Assembly (NCBI RefSeq): GCF_000196015.1
Contig: NC_007974.2
Location: 1,364,001-1,428,000 of the forward strand
Source of the DNA: Cupriavidus metallidurans CH34
GTDB lineage: Bacteria; Pseudomonadota; Gammaproteobacteria; Burkholderiales; Burkholderiaceae
Length of the DNA stretch: 64,000 nucleotides
Direction: 5' to 3'
How positions within the stretch are numbered: position 1 is the first letter of the stretch; the number at the start of each line of letters is the position of its first letter. The notes beneath the pieces were generated by a model. That model had not been told where the DNA came from. It saw only the letters and a program-made list of their open reading frames with translations, and did not search any database. Shown here piece by piece: positions 52,470 to 60,868 of this stretch. The translations under genes were made by a program, and so were the position numbers.

Positions 52470-53933
52470 ATGCCACACCTGTTCGATACCCTGATCCGCT
52501 GCGTGCTGCTGCTCGATGGCTCGGGCGCCGCGGCGCGCCTGGCCGACGTGGCGATCCGCGATGGCCGCATCGCCCGCATCGACGAGCCTGGCGCGATCGA
52601 CCCCGATTCCGCGTCAAACGTCGTGGAAGGTCACGGTCTGGTGCTCTCCCCCGGGTTCATCGATGTCCATACGCACGACGACACCAATGTCGTGCGTGAG
52701 CCGGCGATGACACCGAAGATCTCGCAAGGCGTGACCACTGTGGTCGTCGGAAACTGCGGCATCAGCGCCGCACCCGTCACGCTGGCCGGTGATCCACCCG
52801 ACCCGATGAACCTGCTGGGCCGCGCCGACGCGTTTCGCTACCCCGACTTCAAAACGTATGTGGCAGCCGTCAACGCCGCGAAACCAGCCGTAAACGTGGC
52901 CGCACTGGTCGGCCATACCGCGCTGCGCAGCAATCATATGGACAGGCTCGACAGGCCCGCGACCGAGGCCGAGACCGCCGCAATGCGCGGCCAGCTTCAG
53001 GAAGCCCTGGATCATGGCGCGCTTGGGCTTTCCACCGGCCTGGCATATGCCAACGCATTCCACGCTCCCACCGACGAAGTGCTGGCGCTGGCCGAACCGC
53101 TGGCCAAGGCAGGCGCGATCTACGCCACCCACTTGCGCAGCGAGTTCGCGGAGATTCTGGACGCGATGGACGAAGCCTTCCGCATCGGCCGGCACGCGCG
53201 CGTGCCGGTGGTGATCTCGCACCTGAAATGCGCGGGCGTGTCGAACTGGGGCCGTAGCGGCGAGGTGCTCGCCGCGCTCGAAGGCGCGGAGCGTTGGCAA
53301 CCGGTTGGCTGCGACTGCTACCCCTACACCGCCAGTTCGTCGACACTCGATCTCAAGCAGGTCACCAACGACTTTGACATCCAGGTCACCTGGTCCGAGC
53401 CGCATCCCACGATGGGTGGCCGGCTGCTGGCCGATATCGCCGCCGAGTGGAACGTCGACCTGCTTGAGGCGGCACGGCGCCTGCAGCCTGCCGGCGCCGT
53501 CTATCACTGCATGGAGGATGCGGACGTCGATCGCATCCTGAGCCATCCTGCCACCGTGGTTGGGTCCGACGGGCTACCCAACGACCCGCTACCGCATCCG
53601 CGCCTTTGGGGCGCATTTCCACGCGTGCTGGGCCACTACGCGCGCGATCGCGAACTGTTCCCGCTCGCGGTGGCCGTCAACAAGATGACTGGCATGTCGG
53701 CCGAGCGCTTCGGCCTGACCGGTCGCGGCTTCGTGCGCGAAGGCTACTGGGCCGATCTCGTTCTGTTCGACGCCGCCACGATCCGCGACGCGGCGAGCTT
53801 CACCGATCCGCAGCAACCGGCCGAAGGCATTGCGGCCGTCTGGGTCAACGGCGAGTTGACATGGCGGCAACGCGCCGCCACCGGCGTACGCGCCGGCCGC
53901 TTCCTGCCACGCGGCACCCAGCAACAACACTGA
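52470..53933 (+). CDS. N-acyl-D-amino-acid deacylase
   Basis: 487 aa amidohydrolase that removes the acyl group from N-acyl-D-amino acids. The zinc ligands of D-aminoacylases are all visible: His67 and His69 (DVHTHDD), Cys96 (VGNCG), the His of YATHLRSE, the His of VISHLKCAG and the Asp of VVGSDGLPN. Numbering matches the Alcaligenes enzyme at the first three. The start lies two bases after the rpiR stop and 14 bp separate it from ridA, so one operon. In this context N-acetyl-D-glucosaminate is a plausible substrate. Confidence 0.9.
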   Translation: MPHLFDTLIRCVLLLDGSGAAARLADVAIRDGRIARIDEPGAIDPDSASNVVEGHGLVLSPGFIDVHTHDDTNVVREPAMTPKISQGVTTVVVGNCGISAAPVTLAGDPPDPMNLLGRADAFRYPDFKTYVAAVNAAKPAVNVAALVGHTALRSNHMDRLDRPATEAETAAMRGQLQEALDHGALGLSTGLAYANAFHAPTDEVLALAEPLAKAGAIYATHLRSEFAEILDAMDEAFRIGRHARVPVVISHLKCAGVSNWGRSGEVLAALEGAERWQPVGCDCYPYTASSSTLDLKQVTNDFDIQVTWSEPHPTMGGRLLADIAAEWNVDLLEAARRLQPAGAVYHCMEDADVDRILSHPATVVGSDGLPNDPLPHPRLWGAFPRVLGHYARDRELFPLAVAVNKMTGMSAERFGLTGRGFVREGYWADLVLFDAATIRDAASFTDPQQPAEGIAAVWVNGELTWRQRAATGVRAGRFLPRGTQQQH

Positions 53934-53947
53934 AAACAGGAGTTTCC

Positions 53948-54340
53948 ATGGATATCAAACGATTCGGCGTCGAAGGTGGCACCGGCCAGGGCGGCTCGCA
54001 CATGCCGTTCGCACGCGCCGTGCAAGCGGACGGCTGGCTCTACGTGTCGGGCCAGGTACCGATGGTCAACGGCGAAGTCATCGACGGCGGCATCGTCGCG
54101 CAGAGCCACCAGGCCATTCAGAACGTCATGGCCATCCTGGCGGAAGCCGGCTACGGCCCGGAGCATGTGGTTCGCTGCGGCGTCTGGCTGGACGATGCCC
54201 GCGACTTCACGTCGTTCAACAAGATCTTCAAGGAATACTTCGGCGCCAATCCGCCGGCCCGGGCCTGCGTGCAATCGAGCATGGTGGTCGACTGCAAGGT
54301 CGAAGTGGACTGCATCGCTTACAAGAAACCGGCGGCCTGA
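53948..54340 (+). CDS. RidA-family imine/enamine deaminase
   Basis: 130 aa with CAGGAG before ATG 53948. The YjgF/YER057c/UK114 fold with YVSGQVPMVNG, AQSHQAIQNVMAILAEAGYG and the substrate-binding Arg in NPPARACVQSSMVV (Arg-x-Cys). RidA proteins hydrolyse the reactive enamine or imine released by PLP-dependent dehydratases. Its place in an operon opposite such a dehydratase fits that role well. Confidence 0.9.
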   Translation: MDIKRFGVEGGTGQGGSHMPFARAVQADGWLYVSGQVPMVNGEVIDGGIVAQSHQAIQNVMAILAEAGYGPEHVVRCGVWLDDARDFTSFNKIFKEYFGANPPARACVQSSMVVDCKVEVDCIAYKKPAA

Positions 54341-54513
54341 ACCCGGCCGGCGTGGACGTGGTCGGCGAGCCAGCCGAGCCGGGGCCACAGCTTCATAGCT
54401 TTTTAGCTTTTCCAGCTTTCTCAACCCGCCGCTACGCGACACAAGGCATAGCGGCTTTTTCACACGCGGAAGCGGACCGTCCGGACCGGCGGCACCCGCA
54501 AAAAGGAGACGAC

Positions 54514-55875
54514 ATGGGTGCCGTTACAGGAACCACGCTCTTGGTCTATGCGCTGATCGCCGTGATCGCGCTGGTGATCCTGATCGCCAAATTCAAACTG
54601 AACCCATTCATCACGCTCGTGGTGGTCTCGGTGGCGCTGGGCTTCGCCGTGGGGATGCCGATGGGCGACATCATCAAGTCGTTCGAAGCGGGTGTCGGCG
54701 GCACGCTCGGGCATATCGCGCTCGTGATCGGGCTCGGCACGATGCTTGGCAAGATGATGGCCGAATCGGGCGGCGCCGAGCGCATCGCGCTGACGCTGGT
54801 CGACTTCTTCGGCGAGAAGAACGTGCACTGGGCGATGGTGGTCATCGCCTTCATCGTCGGCCTGCCGGTGTTCTTCGAGGTAGGCTTCGTGCTGCTCGTC
54901 CCGATCGCCTTCAACGTCGCCAAGCGCACCAATACCTCGATGGTGCTGGTTGGCATCCCGATGGTCGCCGGCCTCTCGGTGGTGCACGGGCTGATTCCGC
55001 CGCACCCTGCCGCGCTGCTGGCTGTGCAGGCCTACGGCGCTGACATGGGCAAGACGATCATGTACGCGCTGATCGTCGGTGTCCCGACAGCCGCCATCGC
55101 TGGCCCGCTGTTCGCCAAGCTGATCGACCGCCACGTGAAGCTGCCCGAGGTCAACCCGCTGGCCGCGCAGTTCACCGAAGAAGCCGAGAACATCAAGGCC
55201 ACGCGCCAATTGCCAGGCTTCGGCATCACTGTCTTCACGATCCTGCTGCCGGTGATTCTGATGCTGATTGGTAGCTGGGCGGACCTGATTGCCACGCCGA
55301 AGACCTTCGCCAACGACTTCCTCAAGCTGATCGGTAACTCGGTCATGGCACTGCTGATCGCCGCGCTGGTCAGCTTCTATACCTTCGGCAAGGCCCGCGG
55401 CTTCGGTCGCGATGCGATCCTGAAGTTCACCAACGAGTGCGTGGCGCCGACCGCCATCATCACCCTCGTGGTGGGTGCCGGCGGTGGCTTCGGCCGCATC
55501 CTGCGCGACTCCGGCATCTCCACCGCCATCGTCGACGTGGCAACCCACGCAAACGTCTCGGTGCTGGTATTGGGCTGGCTGGTGGCCGTGATGATCCGCA
55601 TCGCCACCGGCTCGGCCACCGTGGCCATGACCACCGCCGCCGGCATCGTCGCCCCGATCGCCGCCAGCGTGCCGGGCACGCGCCCCGAACTGCTGGTGCT
55701 GACGACCGGCGCCGGTTCGCTGATCCTGTCGCACGTCAACGACGGCGGCTTCTGGCTGGTCAAGGAGTACTTCAACATGACCGTGACCCAGACCTTCAAG
55801 ACCTGGTCGGTCGCCGAAACGATCATTTCGGTCGTGGCGTTGCTACTGACGCTGGGACTGGCGACGGTGACCTGA
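54514..55875 (+). CDS. GntP-family gluconate-type permease
   Basis: 453 aa with AAAAGGAG upstream. About twelve membrane helices and GntP signatures: KLNPFITLVVVSVALGFAVGMP, GLPVFFEVGFVLLVPIAF, GLIPPHPAALL and RIATGSATVAMTTAAGI. GntP members import gluconate and related sugar acids. It is last in the rpiR operon (173 bp after ridA), so it probably brings in the substrate of the deacylase or lyase. Confidence 0.92.
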   Translation: MGAVTGTTLLVYALIAVIALVILIAKFKLNPFITLVVVSVALGFAVGMPMGDIIKSFEAGVGGTLGHIALVIGLGTMLGKMMAESGGAERIALTLVDFFGEKNVHWAMVVIAFIVGLPVFFEVGFVLLVPIAFNVAKRTNTSMVLVGIPMVAGLSVVHGLIPPHPAALLAVQAYGADMGKTIMYALIVGVPTAAIAGPLFAKLIDRHVKLPEVNPLAAQFTEEAENIKATRQLPGFGITVFTILLPVILMLIGSWADLIATPKTFANDFLKLIGNSVMALLIAALVSFYTFGKARGFGRDAILKFTNECVAPTAIITLVVGAGGGFGRILRDSGISTAIVDVATHANVSVLVLGWLVAVMIRIATGSATVAMTTAAGIVAPIAASVPGTRPELLVLTTGAGSLILSHVNDGGFWLVKEYFNMTVTQTFKTWSVAETIISVVALLLTLGLATVT

Positions 55876-55890
55876 GGCTTCGCGGCGGTG

Positions 55891-55928
55891 TTTTCTCCCC
55901 TGTTCCGCCCGACGGCGGGGGAGAAAAC
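55891..55928. terminator. Hairpin after gntP
   Basis: TTTTCTCCCC (55891-55900) pairs with GGGGGAGAAAA (55917-55927) around an 18-base loop. It lacks a plain T-run; likely an end-of-operon structure. Confidence 0.55.
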
Positions 55929-56009
55929 CCGGGGTAGCACAAAGCCCCCACCCCTCCTACACTCCCTGTTCGATGCAGCCGTCCGATGCTGCACTTCCGG
56001 GAGACTCTC

Positions 56010-57191
56010 ATGACGTTCAGTCCGATGCGGCGTGCCATCACGGCCTGCAGCGCCTTCGCCGTCCTCACGTATCCCCTCCTCACCCTTGCGGCCGATCCCG
56101 TGAAGATTGGCCTGATCGCCCCGTTTTCTGGCAGCTTTGCCGACTACGGCAAGCAGATGGAAGGCGGCATCAAGGCCTGGCAGAAGCTGAACGGCGACGT
56201 CGTGGCGGGCCGCAAGATCGAGGTGATCATGAAGGACACCACGGGTCCGGTCCCCGAGGTCGCCAAGCGGCTGGCGCAGGAGCTGGTGGTGCGCGACAAG
56301 GTCGATATCCTGGCAGGCTTCGGCCTGACGCCCGAGGCGCTGGCCGTTGCCCCGGTCGCCGAGCAGGCGAAGAAGCCGATGGTGATTTTCAATGCGGCGT
56401 CGTCGGTCATCACCACCAAGTCAAACTACATCACCCGCGTGTCGATGACGCTGCCGCAGATCTCGGCACCGATGGCGACGTGGGCCGTTCGCAATAACGT
56501 CCGCAAGGTCGTGACGCTGGTCGCAGACTACGCCCCTGGCATCGACGCCGAAACGGCCTTCAAAACCAACTTCCTGGGCGGTGGCGGCCAGATTGTCGAA
56601 TCGATCCGCGTGCCGCTGCGAAATCCCGAGTTCGCCCCGTTCATCCAGCGCATCAAGGATGCCAAACCCGAGGCCGTGTTCCTGTTCCTGCCGGCAGGCG
56701 AACAAGGCGTGGCGTTCATGAAGGGCTTCCGCGAACGTGGGCTGGCCGATGCCGGTATCCGCGTCATCGCCACGGGCGACCTGACCGACGACCACGTGCT
56801 GCCGGCCATGGGCGATGCCACGTTGGGCGTGATCACGTCGTTCCACTACTCGGCGGCGCATGATTCGAAGGAGAACAAGGCGTTCCTGAAGGCCTTTGCC
56901 GATGCCAACCCAGGGGCCGGACGCCCGAACTTCATGGCCGTGGCCGCATACGACGGCATGGCCGCCATCTACGATGCGCTGAAGAAGACCAACGGCGCGA
57001 CGGACGGCGACAAGCTCGTTGGCGCTCTGAAGGGCATGAAACTGCAGAGCCCGCGCGGCGCCATCACGATTGACCCCGCCACCCGCGACGTGGTCCAGAC
57101 GGTCTATATCCGGAAGGTAGAGAAGGTGAACGGCGAGCTCTACAACGTCGAATTCGACAAGTTCGATGGCGTGAAGGACTCGGGGAAGTAG
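56010..57191 (+). CDS. Branched-chain-type ABC transporter solute-binding protein
   Basis: 393 aa from ATG 56010 (GGGAGA upstream). A signal peptide (to about residue 28, TLAA) is followed by the type I periplasmic binding fold typical of LivJ-like proteins: VKIGLIAPFSGSFADYGKQMEGG, GRKIEVIMKDT, LAGFGLTPEALAVAPVAEQ and FNAASSVITTKSNYITR. Substrates range from branched amino acids to amides and aromatic acids. The matching permease/ATPase operon lies 1.2 kb away on the other strand. Confidence 0.9.
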   Translation: MTFSPMRRAITACSAFAVLTYPLLTLAADPVKIGLIAPFSGSFADYGKQMEGGIKAWQKLNGDVVAGRKIEVIMKDTTGPVPEVAKRLAQELVVRDKVDILAGFGLTPEALAVAPVAEQAKKPMVIFNAASSVITTKSNYITRVSMTLPQISAPMATWAVRNNVRKVVTLVADYAPGIDAETAFKTNFLGGGGQIVESIRVPLRNPEFAPFIQRIKDAKPEAVFLFLPAGEQGVAFMKGFRERGLADAGIRVIATGDLTDDHVLPAMGDATLGVITSFHYSAAHDSKENKAFLKAFADANPGAGRPNFMAVAAYDGMAAIYDALKKTNGATDGDKLVGALKGMKLQSPRGAITIDPATRDVVQTVYIRKVEKVNGELYNVEFDKFDGVKDSGK

Positions 57192-57228
57192 CCCCAAGGC
57201 GCTCGGCGTGGTTGCCGCGCCCGTGCCA

Positions 57229-57696
57229 TCACTGCGCGGGCGGGGCAATCACCTTGGACATCTCCGAAGTCTGATTCCAGCCGCTCCGTTGATAGAGCGG
57301 TCGACCTGCCTCGGTAGCGTGGAGAACGGCAAATTCCACGCCGCGTCGCGCGAACTCCGCCTCGGCCAACGCCATCAACTGCTGCGCCAGACCCCGGCGC
57401 CGGCGCGTTGGCGCTACATAGACGTTGAGGACATAGCCCCGGCGATCCTGTGTCGGATGCGCGGGATGCGGTGGCCAGTCGACCAGCATCAGGCCGATAC
57501 CCGCTACAGGGCGCCCCGCATCGGTCAACAGAAAGCCGAAGTAGCTGCCATCCGCCAGGCGTGGCCGCAGCCAGGCGCGAAAGTGGTCTGTCATCGTGCG
57601 CAACGTGCCCGGGGCAAAGCCTGCCTCCTGAAACATCGCCTCCCGATGCTGGCAAATGAGGTCGAGGTCATCGACACCGATGGTACGAACATCCAT
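57229..57696 (-). CDS. GNAT-family N-acetyltransferase
   Basis: 155 aa from ATG 57696 with AGGA eight bases upstream. MDVRTIGVDDLDLICQHREAMFQEAGF at the start and the acetyl-CoA loop VAPTRRRRGLAQQLMALAEAEF are typical. Substrate unknown. Its leader was split by the inverted-repeat element at 57701-57843, which duplicates the 13 bp that include the ribosome site. Confidence 0.85.
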   Translation of the reverse strand: MDVRTIGVDDLDLICQHREAMFQEAGFAPGTLRTMTDHFRAWLRPRLADGSYFGFLLTDAGRPVAGIGLMLVDWPPHPAHPTQDRRGYVLNVYVAPTRRRRGLAQQLMALAEAEFARRGVEFAVLHATEAGRPLYQRSGWNQTSEMSKVIAPPAQ

Positions 57697-57700
57697 GGAC

Positions 57701-57843
57701 AAAAATCCTGTTAGAGGCGCTATCAAAATGATTCTGGCGTCGTTGCGCGGCCTTGGCCAGTCCACTTGTACTGTCTGCGCCCGCGCGTCTAGCCAGAACC
57801 GCTTCGCTTCATTTTGATAGCGCCTCTTATAAAAATCCTGTTA
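57701..57843. mobile_element. MITE/REP-like element with terminal inverted repeats and flanking direct repeats
   Basis: AGAGGCGCTATCAAAATGA (57713-57731) is the exact reverse complement of 57809-57827, giving 19-bp terminal inverted repeats around a 77-bp core with further inner complementarity (TTCTGGC / GCCAGAA). The unit is bounded by perfect 13-bp direct repeats AAAAATCCTGTTA at 57701-57713 and 57831-57843. No coding frame. It looks like a non-autonomous insertion or dispersed repeat that landed in the leader of the GNAT gene. Confidence 0.7.
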
Positions 57844-57929
57844 CCAACTTCAACCCAAGACCGGATCGGATGCACTGACGGGCATTGGCGGAGCGGATAC
57901 CACAGACCGTGAATCCGCTCCGGCGCCAA

Positions 57930-58196
57930 TCAGTACGGCGACAGCTCCTCGAGAGCCCTGGCTGCCTCCTGCCTCAACATGCGCAGGATCAGCGCAGCCC
58001 CTTCATTCGAAAACTCCGGCGCGGCGGCGTGCTCGACTGCAACCGTCACCACACCCATTGCCCCTTCGACGCGCTGCAACTGCCGGAACGCCATCACATC
58101 CGGCGCTGGAAAGCCCGCATGGGGTTGCCCTGGTGGCCCGGCCTGCCGCTTGCCGGCGGGCTTGCGCGAAGCGGCTCCGGGTACCGGCTTATCCAT
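57930..58196 (-). CDS. Hypothetical small protein
   Basis: 88 aa if started at ATG 58196, which has GGGGAGG upstream; a longer frame starts at 58250. The N-terminal third is Gly/Pro/Lys-rich. The C-terminal half (FRQLQRVEGAMGVVTVAVEHAAAPEFSNEGAALILRMLRQEAARALEELS) is a regular helical sequence that looks genuine. I do not recognise a family. A second frame with its own AAGGAG starts at 58264 and ends early, so a frameshift is possible. Confidence 0.4.
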   Translation of the reverse strand: MDKPVPGAASRKPAGKRQAGPPGQPHAGFPAPDVMAFRQLQRVEGAMGVVTVAVEHAAAPEFSNEGAALILRMLRQEAARALEELSPY

Positions 58197-58371
58197 GCCC
58201 CGGCCTCCCCAGGGGGAGGGAGACCGGAACAGCAAGTAAGATGCAGACATCGTGGCGATGCATGGCGTAACTCCTTTCTTTCGACAAAGCGTTCAGGCGG
58301 GCGTGTGGCCCGCGTCGCCACCCTTGCGGCGACCCATGCATTGTCAAAGCCGGGAGACCACACGGATATAA

Positions 58372-58399
58372 GACGATTCCGAAAACGTTCGGAATCGTC
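58372..58399. promoter_or_regulatory. Perfect 12-4-12 inverted repeat
   Basis: GACGATTCCGAA-AACG-TTCGGAATCGTC lies 30 bp beyond the livF stop codon and about 175 bp before the small hypothetical gene. Without a T-run it may be a transcript-end hairpin or an operator for the downstream gene. Confidence 0.5.
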
Positions 58400-58429
58400 C
58401 GAGCACTAATGCGAACGCCCCGCCCCCTG

Positions 58430-59131
58430 CTATCGGACCGAAACCAGCCGATCCAGCAACGCCTTGTTGGCCAGCAGTGTTGCGCTATCCGACCGGTGCA
58501 CCACTCGGCCCCGGTCCAGAACAATCGCCTGCCGGGTCATGCCCAACGCCAACCGCGCGTGTTGCTCCACCACGATCACAGCCATGCCCGCGTCTGCGAT
58601 CAGCCCTGCGATCACGCGCTGCAACTCCTGCACGATGACCGGCGCCAGCCCTTCCATCGGCTCGTCCAGCAGCAACAGGGCGGGGTTGACCATCAGTGCC
58701 CGGCCAATGGCCAGCATCTGCTGCTCCCCGCCAGACAACTGGTTGCCGAGATTACGCCGACGCTCACCCAACCTCGGAAAGGTCCGATACACACGCTGGA
58801 CATCCCATGGCCCGGGCCGGGCCACCGCGCCGAGATGCTCCTCCACGGTCAGCGAGGGAAAGACCCAGCGCTCCTGCGGCACCCAGCCGATGCCGCTCTG
58901 CGCACGGCGATGCGGCGGCACCCTGGCCAGATCCCGCCCTTGCCAGACCAGCTTGCCCCCACGCAATCGCGTGAAGCCCATCAGCGTGGACAGCAACGTA
59001 GTCTTGCCTACGCCGTTACGGCCCAGCAGCGCGAGGCTGTCGCCGGCGCCCAGCGCCAGATCGATCTGCTCGAGCACCGTCGCCTCGCCATATCCGGCGC
59101 TGACAGTCTCCAGCCGTAGCAGATCACTCAT
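58430..59131 (-). CDS. livF: ABC transporter ATP-binding protein LivF
   Basis: 233 aa. Walker A LLGRNGVGKTTLLSTLMG, signature QLSGGEQQMLAIGRAL and Walker B LLLLDEPMEGLAP are intact. One of the two ATPases of a branched-chain-type (HAAT) importer. It starts inside the livG 3' end (8-bp overlap), and is last in the livH-livM-livG-livF operon. Confidence 0.92.
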   Translation of the reverse strand: MSDLLRLETVSAGYGEATVLEQIDLALGAGDSLALLGRNGVGKTTLLSTLMGFTRLRGGKLVWQGRDLARVPPHRRAQSGIGWVPQERWVFPSLTVEEHLGAVARPGPWDVQRVYRTFPRLGERRRNLGNQLSGGEQQMLAIGRALMVNPALLLLDEPMEGLAPVIVQELQRVIAGLIADAGMAVIVVEQHARLALGMTRQAIVLDRGRVVHRSDSATLLANKALLDRLVSVR

Positions 59132-59876
59132 GGGCGGCCTCTCCAAGATAGACCTCACGCACTCTTGGGTCGGTGGAGACTTCAGCCGGCGTCCCTTCCA
59201 TCAATACGCGCCCGGCCACCAGCACCGTGATGCGTTCGGCGAAGCGGAACACCAGATCCATATCGTGCTCGATGAAAACGATGGTGATGTCGCGGGGCAG
59301 CGCGGCAATCACCGCGAATAACTCTGCACTCTCACCGGTCGGAATGCCGGCGGCGGGCTCGTCGAGCAGCAGGATCGAAGGCCGCGTGGCCAGCGCGAGT
59401 GCCATCTCCAGCAGGCGCTGTTTGCCATAGGGCAATTGCCGGGTCTCGACATCGGCGTCGGCCTCGAGCCTGAGCATGGCCAGCACTGCCATCGCCTCGT
59501 CGACTAGCGCGACCTGCGACGCCACCGTGCGCCTCCAGACGCGCCCCGCCCCCGTGCGCTCGGCGACCGCCAGCACTACTGATTCGAGCACCGTCAGCCC
59601 GGGGAACAGCGTGTTGATCTGGAATGTGCGCGTCATGCCCAGCTCCACGCGCACGTGCTGCGGCAGCGTGGTGATGTCACGCTCGCCGAGCCAGATGCGT
59701 CCTGCCGACGGCGCCAGCGCCCCGGTCAGCAGATTGACAAACGTGGTCTTGCCCGCCCCATTGGGTCCGATCAGCGCATGGCGGGCGCCCGGTTTGAACG
59801 TCAGCGAGACGTCGCTGTTCGCCGCGAACGCGCCCCACGATTTGCTCAGCCCTTCCGTGCGCAGGATCGCGGTCAT
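59124..59876 (-). CDS. livG: ABC transporter ATP-binding protein LivG
   Basis: 250 aa. Walker A LIGPNGAGKTTFVNLLTG, the LivG-type signature QLPYGKQRLLEMALAL and Walker B ILLLDEPAAG. C-terminal LivG extension RVREVYLGE. Overlaps livM by 4 bp (ATGA) and livF by 8 bp, so expression is tightly coupled. Confidence 0.92.
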   Translation of the reverse strand: MTAILRTEGLSKSWGAFAANSDVSLTFKPGARHALIGPNGAGKTTFVNLLTGALAPSAGRIWLGERDITTLPQHVRVELGMTRTFQINTLFPGLTVLESVVLAVAERTGAGRVWRRTVASQVALVDEAMAVLAMLRLEADADVETRQLPYGKQRLLEMALALATRPSILLLDEPAAGIPTGESAELFAVIAALPRDITIVFIEHDMDLVFRFAERITVLVAGRVLMEGTPAEVSTDPRVREVYLGEAAHE

Positions 59877-60868
59877 GCGTCGACCTCCTTTCGCGCTGGC
59901 TCGGACGGATGCCTGCGCCGGCCGAGCGCCGACAGCGCCCCCATCACACCACCTCTCGCGAACAACACGATGACCACCAGCAGCAACCCGATCCAGAATT
60001 GCCAGTACACGGGGTTGATACCAGCCAGGACGTCCTGCGCGATCATGAACAATGCCGCGCCAACCAACGCGCCGTAAAGCCGCCCAGTGCCACCAAGCAC
60101 CAGCATCACCAGCAATTCAGCCGAGCGCGGAAAGCCGAGCACATCCATGCCGACAAACTGCGTGGTCTGGGCCAGCAAGCCGCCCGCCACGCCGGCAATC
60201 GCCGCTGCCACCGTGAAGACCGCCCGAAGTCGTGCGGGCACGTCGGTCCCAAGCGCTGGCATTCGCCGCGCACCCTCGCGAATACCCCGCAGCGACAGAC
60301 CGAATGGCGAAGCCACCAGCCTTCGCACCAGCAGAAAGATCACAAACAGCACCACCAGGCTGTAGACATAGGCGGTCTTGCCGAACAGGTCGAACTCGAA
60401 CATGCCAAGGATCTTGTTCATCGTCACGCCGGAGAGCCCGTCGACGCCACCCGTCAGAAATGCCGCCTTGTTCGCCGCCTCGAACAACATCAGACCGATG
60501 CCGAGCGTCACCATCAGGCGGGTCAGATCGCCGCCCCGGATCACGAGGAAGCTGCACAGCCATCCGGCCAGCGCCGCCACCGCAGCTGCGGCTAGCAAGC
60601 CCGTGAGCGGCTCACCCCAGCCATGCGCGCCAAGCAGACCGGCCATGTACGCGCCCAGGCCGAAGAACGCCGCATGGCCCAGCGACACGATGCCCGCATA
60701 ACCCAGAATCAGATCGAGCGATAGCGCGAAGAGTCCAACGATCAGGATCTGGCTGCCGAGGATCAGGTAGTCGGGCAGCAAGAAGAACGCCACGACCGGC
60801 GCCAGCCAGAACACGATCTCCGCCGGATGCCAGCGGCCATCGGGCAGACGATGCACACGGGTCTTCAT
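59873..60868 (-). CDS. livM: ABC transporter permease LivM
   Basis: 331 aa from ATG 60868; a longer open frame to 61396 overlaps livH and is not real. About nine membrane helices with GYAGIVSLGHAAFFGLGAYMAGLL and LRGIREGARRMPALGTDV, the LivM-type coupling region. Forms the inner-membrane channel with LivH. Overlaps livH by 4 bp. Confidence 0.9.
   Translation of the reverse strand: MKTRVHRLPDGRWHPAEIVFWLAPVVAFFLLPDYLILGSQILIVGLFALSLDLILGYAGIVSLGHAAFFGLGAYMAGLLGAHGWGEPLTGLLAAAAVAALAGWLCSFLVIRGGDLTRLMVTLGIGLMLFEAANKAAFLTGGVDGLSGVTMNKILGMFEFDLFGKTAYVYSLVVLFVIFLLVRRLVASPFGLSLRGIREGARRMPALGTDVPARLRAVFTVAAAIAGVAGGLLAQTTQFVGMDVLGFPRSAELLVMLVLGGTGRLYGALVGAALFMIAQDVLAGINPVYWQFWIGLLLVVIVLFARGGVMGALSALGRRRHPSEPARKEVDA

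Noticed and set aside
54460..55734. 424-codon minus-strand frame opposite gntP
   Set aside because: Asp/His/Arg-rich shadow of a strongly conserved membrane transporter gene.
58189..58524. 111-codon minus-strand frame overlapping livF end
   Set aside because: Runs through the perfect inverted repeat and the livF 3' end; no family similarity.
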